NCBI RefSeq assembly: GCF_032716425.1
Contig: NZ_CP090420.1
Span: forward strand, 1 to 64,000
Direction of reading: 5' to 3'
Length of the DNA: 64,000 bases
Origin: Pseudoalteromonas sp. N1230-9
Lineage (GTDB): Bacteria; Pseudomonadota; Gammaproteobacteria; Enterobacterales; Alteromonadaceae
Shown: piece after piece, positions 8,467-17,116 of the stretch
How the letters are laid out: each line of letters starts with the position of its first letter
Position numbering within the stretch: the first letter of the stretch is position 1
Notes under the pieces: model-generated
What the model was told of the DNA's origin: nothing
What the model saw: only the letters and a program-made list of their open reading frames with translations
The model's database searches: none
Position numbers and translations under genes: made by a program

Positions 8467-11400
8467 TGAGAATACTAACATTCCTGTTGCTTTTATTGAG
8501 CTCATTAAATACATATGCAGAGCAAAAGCCAGAGGTACTGATCATGATGTCGGGCCACGTAGCTAAATCAAAAGGTGCGTTGCTAACAAGGCTTTCTGAA
8601 GATCAGCCGTTTACGTTCACAAATTTTAGTAGTAAAGGCAAAACTGACGAGGAAATTAAACTCGCGTGGCAAAATGCAGATCTGATTTTGCTAGATGGTA
8701 TTAACCCTGCGCTTTCAAAATATATGTTTACTAAATATCAGCCCTATTTAAGTGAATACCCCAATGTGCCAGTCATTTCACTTGGGGATATGGACAATTC
8801 TGCAATGAATACAGGCTTATCTGAGCAGCAGCATACTCGCCTTGGCAGCTATTACAATAATGCCGGTCGCGATAATTACCGAAATATGATGCTTTATATT
8901 GCCAATGCAATTTTTAAATTATCAGATGTGCCTGCAGAGCCTGTTAAAGTGATTCCAGACGTTGGTTTATATCACCCTGAGTTTGACGGCCATGTGAGTG
9001 CTGACGAAACTCGCTTTTTTAACTGGTTAGATGTTAAAAGTACGCAACCAGTGATAGCGATAGCGGTACATCGCTCTGTGATTGATTATGAGCAACAGCA
9101 AGTCGTAGATGGGTTAATTTCTGGGCTTGAAAATAAAGGAGCAAAAGCATTTGCATTCTTCTTTGAAGGGAATGACGAGGCGCTCACCTACCCAGAGTTA
9201 CTGACAGATGAAGCTGGTGCTCGGGTTGACCTAATAATTAATTATCGCTCTTTGCATTATGTAGAAAAACGCCGTGCTGAGTTTATGAAAATAGGTGTAC
9301 CTGTGATCCATGCTCTTAACTACACCGATGGCGATGAGCAAGCATTTGACCAAGATCATACGGGTGTATCACCTTCACTGACTCCGTTTTTTTTGGTCAT
9401 GCCAGAAGATACAGGAAGTACCGACCCAATCATTATCGCAGCAAATGATAAAGGCCGCAAAGTGGCTATTCGTTATCAACTTGATGCACTGATTGAACGT
9501 GCATTTAATCACGCGAACCTTGCACATATTAATAATGCGGATAAAAAAGTCGCTACTTTTATATGGAATTACCCGCCAGGAGAAAAAAATATTGGCGCTG
9601 CTTTTTTAGATGTTCCAAGCTCAATTGCTAATATAGCAAAAGCCATGCAAGCAAAAGGTTATCAAGTTAAGCAAACTGATACAGCAAGTTTAGTCGAGCA
9701 AGCGGGCAAATTATTGCGGCCGTATTATCGTGGTGAAGATGCCGAAATGCTTGTTGAAATGGGGCTTGCTGATTATTTACCACTCACTACATATCAAACA
9801 TGGTTTGATACACTACCTAATGAAGTGACTCAACCTATTATTGATAAGTATGGGCAGCCCAATGAAAGCACTATGCTGAGAATGCATAACGGACAAATGA
9901 TGTTTGTGATTCCACGTATGGAGTTAGGCAATATGATTGTGCTGCCACAAGGTGTGCGCGGTGAGACAGCCAAAGAGCATGCGGCCCAGTATCACAGTAC
10001 AAAATCGGTTATAAATCATAGTTACTTGGCTATTTATTTATATGCACGTGACGTATTTAACGCTGATGCAATTGTGCATTTAGGCACGCATGGCTCACAA
10101 GAGTGGTTAAGTGGCAAAGAGCGGGGCTTATCGGTTTATGATGCTCCTAATTTGGCAATCGGTAATATCCCTGTTTTCTATCCATACATTATCGATAATG
10201 TGGGAGAAGCCATGCAAGCAAAGCGTCGTGGACGTGCCACCATGATAAGCCATCTAACTCCAGGTTTTGCAAAAGCGGGCTTATACAGCGAAGTTGCAAA
10301 ACTGAATGAGCTGATCACCAACTATTTAATGTTGGATAATGGGCAAACAAAATCAAATACGCAGCAAGAGATAGTTAAGCTTGCTAAGCAGTTAAATATG
10401 TTAAAAGATCTAGAGCTCGATGACGCGACACTCACCGCTCAATTTGCCAATAAAGTGACTGTACTACAAGATCACCTCAATACACTTGCGCAAATGAGTC
10501 AACCTCTGGGTATTCATACATTTGGCGAACTACCCGTTGATGCACACCTTTACACCACTATTTTGCAAATGCTGGGTGACGAATTTACGCAAAAAGCGGG
10601 TGAATTTGAGCGTGAAATAGGTATAGCAATAGCTCCCTCTGAGCATGAAGATGAGCGTAAAGTAATAAAGTTACAAGCCTTAGATGGTTTTCAGTTGCTT
10701 GCTCGTGTGCTTGGCGATAACCCTGACTTCGTTATTCCTCCATCATTACAAAGCGATGTCACTTTAGCTAAAGAATATTGGCAAAACTTTCATAAGAGCG
10801 AAGAAATATCAGGGCTATTGAATGGTCTTGATGGTCAATATATTCCTGTTAGCCATGGTAATGATCCAATTAGAAACCCGTCAGCAGTGCCCACAGGACG
10901 TAACTTAATTGGTTTTAATCCCGCTAAAGTTCCGTCTAAAGAAGCGTATGAGGCTGGGGTGAAAATGTTGGATCAAACAATTGCCCAGTATCAGGCTGAA
11001 CAGGGGCGTTACCCTAAAAAGCTCGCTTTTTCATTGTGGTCACTTGAAACCATGCGCCACCAAGGCGCGTTAGAAGCACAAATTCTTCATGCCATGGGTA
11101 TTAAGCCAAAATGGAATAAGCAAGGCAACATTGTTGGAACAGAGATTATTCCTTACTCAGAACTTGGTAGGCCACGTATCGATGTGGTGGTCTCTGCAAC
11201 AGGCTTATACCGTGATGCATTTCCTAACGTCATGTTATGGATTGCAGAAGCGATAGATAAAGTTGCAAAAATGAAAGAAGACAATAACTTTGTGTATCGT
11301 CACTCAATGTCTTTAAAGCAAAACTTATTAGACCAAGGGAAAAGTGAAGAAGACGCAGATTATCTCTCATCATTGCGTATTTTCTCTAACGAAACCGGTG

Positions 11401-12365
11401 CATATGGAACTGGCCTAGCTGGTGGAAGTCTTGCATCTGATACTTGGCAAGACGATAGTAAACTCGCTAATTTGTATCTTGAGCGAATGGGCTTTGGTTT
11501 TGGTAAAGACGAAGCTCGTTGGAGTGAAAACCTGTCTGACACGGGCTTGTATAGTAAGGTGTTGTCTGGCACTGATGGAGTGGTCTTTTCTCGTTCGAGT
11601 AATTTGTATGCGTTAATGACTAATGATGATCCGTTTCAGTATTTTGGCGGCATAGGCTTGGCTGTGCGTCATATTGATGGAAAAACGCCACAAATGTATG
11701 TCTCTAACTTGCGACGTAAAGGCGATGAAAAAGTACAGACGCTCGAACAGTTCATTAGTAATGAAATGCGCAGTCGCTATTTCCACCCTCGTTGGATAAA
11801 AGCGATGCAAGATTCAGGTTATGCGGGGGCTACAGCGATGCTAGATCGTATGAATAACATGTGGGGCTGGGAAGTAATGACACCTGAAGCCGTAAGAGAT
11901 GACCAATGGCAAGAATTCTTCGAGGTCTATGTTGATGATAAGTATCAAATGCAAATACGAGAATTTTTTGAGCAACATAATCCAGAAGCATTAGCGCAGA
12001 TGATTGAACGTATGCTGGAGGCTGTTAGAAAAGGCTATTGGCAAGCCTCGCCTGAGACCTTACAGAAACTGCTTGAAAGATATACTGAGATAGCTAATCA
12101 GCATGATGTTGCTACAGACAATCAAACCTTTGTTGATTACGTGAAAGAGCAAAATGCTGGTTTTGGGCTCGCTCCCTTAATACCTAATCAAACATCCGAT
12201 ATAACCGCAAACTCCAGTGCGCAAACACAGCAAGTGAGTGGTCAAAAGCTTGAACAAATAGAGCAAAGTGAGCCTTTCGAGACTGATTACAAGTTATGGT
12301 GGTTGCTGGCAGGTATTTTCTTTGCTGGAATGGTAAGTCCATTCTTTTCACGAAGAGCTGTGTAA
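8463..12365 (+). CDS. CobN/BchH-like chelatase, membrane-anchored and exported (HmuS-like)
   Basis: Large protein of 1300 residues homologous to the big subunit of cobalt and magnesium chelatases. Family motifs include HLGTHGSQEWLSGKERGLS near residue 538 and ETGAYGTGL followed by SLASDTWQDD near 980-1000. Unlike cytosolic CobN, it begins with a signal peptide (MMRILTFLLLLLSSLNTYA) and ends with one helix (WWLLAGIFFAGMVSPFF) plus a basic tail, so the catalytic body should sit in the periplasm, tethered to the inner membrane. No CobS/CobT or ChlI/ChlD ATPase is near; the operon instead has an ExbB-like/DUF2149 pair. By analogy with HmuS of hmu operons it may insert or remove the metal of an imported tetrapyrrole, probably iron from haem. 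Annotation as cobaltochelatase would be misleading. Confidence 0.85.
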   Translation: MMRILTFLLLLLSSLNTYAEQKPEVLIMMSGHVAKSKGALLTRLSEDQPFTFTNFSSKGKTDEEIKLAWQNADLILLDGINPALSKYMFTKYQPYLSEYPNVPVISLGDMDNSAMNTGLSEQQHTRLGSYYNNAGRDNYRNMMLYIANAIFKLSDVPAEPVKVIPDVGLYHPEFDGHVSADETRFFNWLDVKSTQPVIAIAVHRSVIDYEQQQVVDGLISGLENKGAKAFAFFFEGNDEALTYPELLTDEAGARVDLIINYRSLHYVEKRRAEFMKIGVPVIHALNYTDGDEQAFDQDHTGVSPSLTPFFLVMPEDTGSTDPIIIAANDKGRKVAIRYQLDALIERAFNHANLAHINNADKKVATFIWNYPPGEKNIGAAFLDVPSSIANIAKAMQAKGYQVKQTDTASLVEQAGKLLRPYYRGEDAEMLVEMGLADYLPLTTYQTWFDTLPNEVTQPIIDKYGQPNESTMLRMHNGQMMFVIPRMELGNMIVLPQGVRGETAKEHAAQYHSTKSVINHSYLAIYLYARDVFNADAIVHLGTHGSQEWLSGKERGLSVYDAPNLAIGNIPVFYPYIIDNVGEAMQAKRRGRATMISHLTPGFAKAGLYSEVAKLNELITNYLMLDNGQTKSNTQQEIVKLAKQLNMLKDLELDDATLTAQFANKVTVLQDHLNTLAQMSQPLGIHTFGELPVDAHLYTTILQMLGDEFTQKAGEFEREIGIAIAPSEHEDERKVIKLQALDGFQLLARVLGDNPDFVIPPSLQSDVTLAKEYWQNFHKSEEISGLLNGLDGQYIPVSHGNDPIRNPSAVPTGRNLIGFNPAKVPSKEAYEAGVKMLDQTIAQYQAEQGRYPKKLAFSLWSLETMRHQGALEAQILHAMGIKPKWNKQGNIVGTEIIPYSELGRPRIDVVVSATGLYRDAFPNVMLWIAEAIDKVAKMKEDNNFVYRHSMSLKQNLLDQGKSEEDADYLSSLRIFSNETGAYGTGLAGGSLASDTWQDDSKLANLYLERMGFGFGKDEARWSENLSDTGLYSKVLSGTDGVVFSRSSNLYALMTNDDPFQYFGGIGLAVRHIDGKTPQMYVSNLRRKGDEKVQTLEQFISNEMRSRYFHPRWIKAMQDSGYAGATAMLDRMNNMWGWEVMTPEAVRDDQWQEFFEVYVDDKYQMQIREFFEQHNPEALAQMIERMLEAVRKGYWQASPETLQKLLERYTEIANQHDVATDNQTFVDYVKEQNAGFGLAPLIPNQTSDITANSSAQTQQVSGQKLEQIEQSEPFETDYKLWWLLAGIFFAGMVSPFFSRRAV

Positions 12366-12378
12366 TACATTGATTAGG

Positions 12379-12410
12379 CAAAGTAATACGTGATAGAGCG
12401 TATTACTTTG
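12379..12410. terminator. Long perfect hairpin after chelatase operon
   Basis: Twelve-base perfect arms, CAAAGTAATACG and CGTATTACTTTG, with an 8-base loop start 13 bases after the chelatase stop. There is no run of T on either side, so this is either a weak or factor-assisted terminator or a 3' stabilising structure. Confidence 0.5.
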
Positions 12411-12546
12411 CGTTAATAGTGAATTTTCTGTCTTCTTTATTGCAATAAATAAAATAGCGATTGCTAAACAATTAGTTGTTATCTAAAATTAGCCCGTAAG
12501 GATTATATATACACGAAAAACACTATCAAAGTATGAGGCTTGCTTA

Positions 12547-14481
12547 ATGCGAAACCTATCGCTACGCACTATTTTTATTAGTTTTGTATTAATCGCATTA
12601 TTTATTGTTACGGTAGTCAGTGCCTTAATCAATACGAGTCAATTTTCTAAACTCTATTATCAACAAACCGAAAAACAACTCTTACCTGATGCGGTAGGCA
12701 AGGTTGCCGCACAAATTGATGCGCAAATGCGTTATCCAATCTCAGTGTCACAGTCATTGGCAGAAAATCAAATGCTGCATACTTGGATGAACGAAGGAGA
12801 GAAGCGCTCGCCTATTCATCAGCGTGTAATGTCATACTTTGCTGACTTACAAAAGAAGAGCGGTGCATCATCGGTTTTTTGGGTGAGCAGTGATTCGATG
12901 AGTTATTACACTCAAGAGGGCTTTTTTAAGTCAATTTCGAGTAGTGAGCCACGAGATAGTTGGTTTTTTGATTTTTTAAATTCAGATAAACGCCAAGTCT
13001 TAGCTCTAGATGTGAGTGAGCAAGGCGGTCATCTGACTTTATACGTTAATACGTTGGTAGAAATTGCGGGTAAGCGCCTTGGCGTTGCGGGGCTTGGCTA
13101 TGATATTTCAGATATCTCAAATATTGTTACTTCACGTAAAATTGGTCAGCAAGGTTATTTATTTTTAATTGATGACTCTAAACGCATTATTGCTCACGAA
13201 AATGATGCATTTATTGGTAAGCAGATTTCAAATATTGCATCTTTAAGTGCGTTGCAAAACGTAACAAGTAGCAAAAGTGATGAATTTTCATTATCCCAAG
13301 CTGAATTAAATGGTCAGCAAGTATATGCCGGTGTAATGCCAATTACTGGTATGGGGCTGACTTTGGTTGCTGTGCAACCGAAAGAAGAAATTTCGAGCGC
13401 AATCAACGCTGTCGTTCTTATGTCAATTTTAGTGAGTGTGGTGCTTGCCGCTGTTTTTCTGATCCTTACTTTGTATTTTGCTAATTGGCTAAGCACTAAA
13501 ATACGCCGTGTGGGTGACGAGTTGTTAGGTATGGCAGGACAAGGGGGGGATCTAAGTAAACGTTTAGACGACAGTGTTGATAACGAGCTAGGTCATCTTG
13601 CTAAAGGCTTCAATGCTATCATAGGTAAAGTTGCAGAGCTGGTAGATGAAATTAGTGTGACTGAACGAGCGATGCGTGAAGGTATTGAAGAGTTGGCCAC
13701 GTTTGCTAATAAAACATTTGCTGCAACCGAAGATCAGCGTGCGCAAACAGATCAAGTTGCAACTGCGATTACAGAGATGGGCCAAACTATCAATGAAGTG
13801 TCTGATATTGCTCATCGTACAGCAAGCGACACCGAAGAAGCGGTAAAAGAAACTGTTGAAACGAACCATAGTATGGCCACAACAGCTAAAACAATGACTG
13901 AACTGAATGAAATTTTGCTCAATGTTGATAAAAGTATTGGTGAGTTTGCAAGCCAAGCTGCGGAAATAAACTCCGTGGTTGAAGTGATTAACGCTATCTC
14001 TGAACAAACAAACCTATTGGCATTAAATGCGGCCATTGAAGCGGCAAGAGCGGGTGAGCAAGGGCGTGGGTTTGCGGTCGTAGCAGATGAAGTACGTTCT
14101 CTTGCAAAGCGCACTCAAACTTCTACCTCGGAAATTCGCGAACAGGTCACACGATTACAAAGTTCTTCACTTCAATCTCAACAAGCAATCGCAGAAGGAA
14201 CACAAAGTAGTCAAAAAGTGACAGAGCTCACTCAGGTTGCTGTATCTGCATTGCAATCAATTCAACAAAAATTTGAAGTTATTAGCCAAGGGAATCATCA
14301 AGTTGCAGCAGCAACCGAAGAGCAGGGTACGGTTGTTGAGCATATTAATCAATCGGCTCATGACATTTCAGACAGTGCAACATCAATTCATGACAATGCT
14401 GAGCAACAACAGCAGGGTACGCAAAGCTTGTTATCGCGTGCACAGCACTTAAAAGACTTAGTAAGCCAGTTTAAGGTGTAA
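12547..14481 (+). CDS. Methyl-accepting chemotaxis protein with Cache sensor
   Basis: Transmembrane chemoreceptor of 644 residues. A first membrane helix (about 8-30) is followed by a large periplasmic domain (about 35-275) of Cache type, with the typical [20 protein letters not shown] stretch. A second helix (about 282-308), HAMP (about 308-365) and the signalling domain (about 370-640) come next. The conserved hairpin tip reads [20 protein letters not shown]. It should bind a small molecule in the periplasm and control CheA; Cache domains commonly bind amino acids or organic acids, but the ligand is not predictable here. No C-terminal CheR-binding pentapeptide is seen. Monocistronic. Confidence 0.93.
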   Translation: MRNLSLRTIFISFVLIALFIVTVVSALINTSQFSKLYYQQTEKQLLPDAVGKVAAQIDAQMRYPISVSQSLAENQMLHTWMNEGEKRSPIHQRVMSYFADLQKKSGASSVFWVSSDSMSYYTQEGFFKSISSSEPRDSWFFDFLNSDKRQVLALDVSEQGGHLTLYVNTLVEIAGKRLGVAGLGYDISDISNIVTSRKIGQQGYLFLIDDSKRIIAHENDAFIGKQISNIASLSALQNVTSSKSDEFSLSQAELNGQQVYAGVMPITGMGLTLVAVQPKEEISSAINAVVLMSILVSVVLAAVFLILTLYFANWLSTKIRRVGDELLGMAGQGGDLSKRLDDSVDNELGHLAKGFNAIIGKVAELVDEISVTERAMREGIEELATFANKTFAATEDQRAQTDQVATAITEMGQTINEVSDIAHRTASDTEEAVKETVETNHSMATTAKTMTELNEILLNVDKSIGEFASQAAEINSVVEVINAISEQTNLLALNAAIEAARAGEQGRGFAVVADEVRSLAKRTQTSTSEIREQVTRLQSSSLQSQQAIAEGTQSSQKVTELTQVAVSALQSIQQKFEVISQGNHQVAAATEEQGTVVEHINQSAHDISDSATSIHDNAEQQQQGTQSLLSRAQHLKDLVSQFKV

Positions 14482-14504
14482 GATTTTTAAAACTTACAGT
14501 GAAA

Positions 14505-15950
14505 TTACTCAGCAATTTTTTCTATGCGGTTACGACCATTTTGCTTTGCTCTGTACAGTGCTTTGTCGGCCATAATAAGAGTATGATCAGCCTCGCTGTG
14601 TTCATTAGGTTGGCATGAATAAATACCAAAACTTAATGTCAGTAACGGGCTTACTTTAGAATTAGGGTGTTCAATTGCTAGTTGTTTTATCGCTAGCTGT
14701 AATTTTTGGCAGAATAATGAGGCTTCTTGCTTGTTAGTGGCGGGGAGAATAATAGCGAACTCTTCACCACCGTATCTGGCTGCTAAGTCTCCTGGACGCT
14801 GACAATTTTCTTCAAGCGCTTTAGCAACGAGCTTTAATGCTTGATCACCTTGTTGATGACCTAGCGTATCGTTATATAATTTAAACGAGTCAATATCACA
14901 CAGAATTAAGCTTAGCGAGAGTTCACTACGTGCACAGCGTTTTAATTCTTGTTGTAGGGTAGAATCGAGCTGTCGACGATTAGCAATTTCGGTCAGACTG
15001 TCTCTATAAGCTTGCTCATGCAGCTCTTTATTAGCTGTAAGTAACAGCTTTTGTATCTTTTCAAGTTTATGTTTATATTGCATATTTTTTAATGCATTTG
15101 TGATCATGTCGCCGACTAGTTTTATTCTTAACAAATCCGTTTGAGACCATTGACGGGCTTTATTAACGCAGTCACAACCAATGAAGCCAAATAATGTTTT
15201 CTCGACGACTAAGCCAATACATAAAACAGATTGAATCCCCTCGTTAGTAAACTCTATTTTTTCTGCGCTGGCTTCAGGGGGTAATTCAGCTGTATTTGAT
15301 GCGTTAAAAATATGCTGTGTGTGCATTTGCTGGAAAAAATAAGGTAAAGAGTCTTTTGGGATATTCTGAAGGTGTTCCTTAAAGGGTGTAATACCGTCGT
15401 TTACCCACTCGTAGGTGTTACTCATCGATAATCCGTCATCACTAAATTCAAAAATGTAAGTACGGTCAGCATGGCAATTTAAGCCTATTGTTTGCAGTGC
15501 CTTCTCTATTTGCTGACTCATATTTTCGTTTTGGATATCGATAAGTTCTGTTGAAATCTGAGAAATCAGCTCATCGAAGTCTTGGCTTTGAGCCTGGCTA
15601 GGTAATGTACGAGGCTCACACACAGTGATATAAAGGTAATCACAAAGTGTTGCAAATTTTAGGTCGAGCAGTTTGGCTGAGTGAGTATGTCGGTTGGTTA
15701 GCGTTACAAACAAGGGATGTGTGTTGTACGAACTTGGCAATAACTCGGTAATGCCCAGTGATTCGCTGCTTAGCGCGTTATTAAGTGCAAGATGAGTTAG
15801 GTTGAGTTCATCTGAGCTTAGTTGCTCTTCAATTGAGAATAGCGACTGTGCCGGTAAGTTAAAATAGAAACGATTGTGTTGCTGATCAAACATGATGATA
15901 GCTATCGGTAATGCAGCGAGAGTCTGCCATGTTTGCTCAATTGAACTCAT
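14505..15950 (-). CDS. GAF-GGDEF diguanylate cyclase
   Basis: Cytoplasmic c-di-GMP synthase of 481 residues from the chosen start. An N-terminal PAS-like segment (about 1-115) and a GAF-like sensor (about 130-305) precede a GGDEF domain (about 325-480). The active-site motif is intact as RYGGEEFAIILP, and an RxxD inhibitory site (RPGD) lies exactly five residues before it, so product inhibition is expected. There is no membrane helix. The open frame continues 17 codons upstream, but ATG at 15950 begins the MSSIEQTW segment and has AGG about 10 bases before it. The sensed signal is unknown. Convergent with the Cache chemoreceptor. Confidence 0.9.
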   Translation of the reverse strand: MSSIEQTWQTLAALPIAIIMFDQQHNRFYFNLPAQSLFSIEEQLSSDELNLTHLALNNALSSESLGITELLPSSYNTHPLFVTLTNRHTHSAKLLDLKFATLCDYLYITVCEPRTLPSQAQSQDFDELISQISTELIDIQNENMSQQIEKALQTIGLNCHADRTYIFEFSDDGLSMSNTYEWVNDGITPFKEHLQNIPKDSLPYFFQQMHTQHIFNASNTAELPPEASAEKIEFTNEGIQSVLCIGLVVEKTLFGFIGCDCVNKARQWSQTDLLRIKLVGDMITNALKNMQYKHKLEKIQKLLLTANKELHEQAYRDSLTEIANRRQLDSTLQQELKRCARSELSLSLILCDIDSFKLYNDTLGHQQGDQALKLVAKALEENCQRPGDLAARYGGEEFAIILPATNKQEASLFCQKLQLAIKQLAIEHPNSKVSPLLTLSFGIYSCQPNEHSEADHTLIMADKALYRAKQNGRNRIEKIAE

Positions 15951-16160
15951 TAAAAAACGACCTAAAACCAATACACGGTATAAGGTTACATATTTTAACA
16001 AAAAATTGATATAAAATTTTCTTTTCTCTTGATTTGAAAGCTTAAAATCCTCGTAAATTGAGCGATAGGTAAGTTTTTAGTGCGTTTAGTGGCGTCACGT
16101 ATTACAATTGCGACTGTATATCATTACTCTTTTTCCAGCGAATAGGTTTTTCTTTTCTTC

Positions 16161-17054
16161 ATGACAGATATTACGACTCACCAAGCATCTAGACGTCGCT
16201 TGTTAATTGCGTTAGCCATTACTTGCTCGTTTATGGTAATTCAGATCATTGGTGCGTATTTTTCAAACTCGTTAGCAGTGCTTGCTGATGCAGGGCATTT
16301 GTTTGTCCATAATAGTTCTTTATTCATCGCTTTAATAGCGTCGTCTATGGCGATACATTTTGCCAAAAACTTTAATGATGGCTATCAACGTGCAGAACTA
16401 ACAGGCGGTTTAATTAACGGCATTTTATATTTAAGTATCAGCCTGGTTATTTTATACGAAGGTGGAGAGCGATACCTACACCATAATGAAGGTAATCATC
16501 TCGAAATTAATAGCTATTTAATGTCTGTTATTTCAGCTATTGGCTTTTTATTTCATGGTGCCGCAGCTTGGGTTCTTTATAAAGGTCGAAAAGCGAGTAT
16601 CAATGTATACGCCGTATTTCTTCATTCGTTTTTTGATTTAATTTCAACGGTTTCAACTTTCTTTGCAGGAATTTTGATTTACCTTACTGGCTGGGCTGAA
16701 ATCGATATTATTTCAAGCATGCTAATTGCTTCTTTTGTTTTATTCACGGGAGTTAAAGTAATAATACGTTGTATCAAAGGCTTAGCTGAAAATAACAGCA
16801 AACTGCCTAATGTGGTAGACGTTGAAAAAAGCATTGCCTCTATTGAACATGTTGAAAATGTGCATAATGTGACGGTTGTTCGTCAGGATAACGTTGTCAT
16901 TGTTGGCGCGCATGTCGTGTTAAAACAACATTGTACAGTAGAAAAACATGATGAAGCGTGTCGTCTAAAGGTCGAAAAGCTTTTACTTTCGCGCTTTAAA
17001 GTTGCGAAAAGTGTCTTACAAATTGAAAGTCATGAATGCCACCCTATTAATTAA
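16161..17054 (+). CDS. Cation diffusion facilitator (CzcD/ZitB-type) with HxxxH site
   Basis: Inner-membrane metal/proton antiporter of 297 residues with six helices and a cytosolic C-terminal domain (about 210-297). In helix 5 the metal site is the expected HSFFD (His155, Asp159). In helix 2 the family normally has HxxxD, but here it reads HLFVH (His46, His50), so one aspartate is replaced by histidine. The C-terminal tail ends HECHP, giving possible extra metal ligands. Family members export Zn, Co, Cd, Fe or Mn; the altered site makes the ion uncertain. It stands alone, with a weak hairpin after the stop. Confidence 0.88.
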   Translation: MTDITTHQASRRRLLIALAITCSFMVIQIIGAYFSNSLAVLADAGHLFVHNSSLFIALIASSMAIHFAKNFNDGYQRAELTGGLINGILYLSISLVILYEGGERYLHHNEGNHLEINSYLMSVISAIGFLFHGAAAWVLYKGRKASINVYAVFLHSFFDLISTVSTFFAGILIYLTGWAEIDIISSMLIASFVLFTGVKVIIRCIKGLAENNSKLPNVVDVEKSIASIEHVENVHNVTVVRQDNVVIVGAHVVLKQHCTVEKHDEACRLKVEKLLLSRFKVAKSVLQIESHECHPIN

Positions 17055-17116
17055 GGTGGCAAATTACCTCTTTTTCTTTTAATTTAAAGGTATCACTATA
17101 AGATAGGGTACCGCCT

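Noticed and set aside
8463..12365. Annotation as cobaltochelatase CobN of B12 synthesis
   Set aside because: Signal peptide, membrane anchor, haem-type receptor and absence of cobalamin genes argue against a role in cytosolic cobalt insertion.
13588..14114. Two minus-strand open frames opposite the chemoreceptor signalling domain
   Set aside because: They mirror the conserved hairpin region of the receptor on the other strand and have no start signals.
17037..17061. Hairpin TGCCACC / GGTGGCA after the CDF gene as a terminator
   Set aside because: Seven-base stem with an 11-base loop and no T run directly after it; too weak to list.
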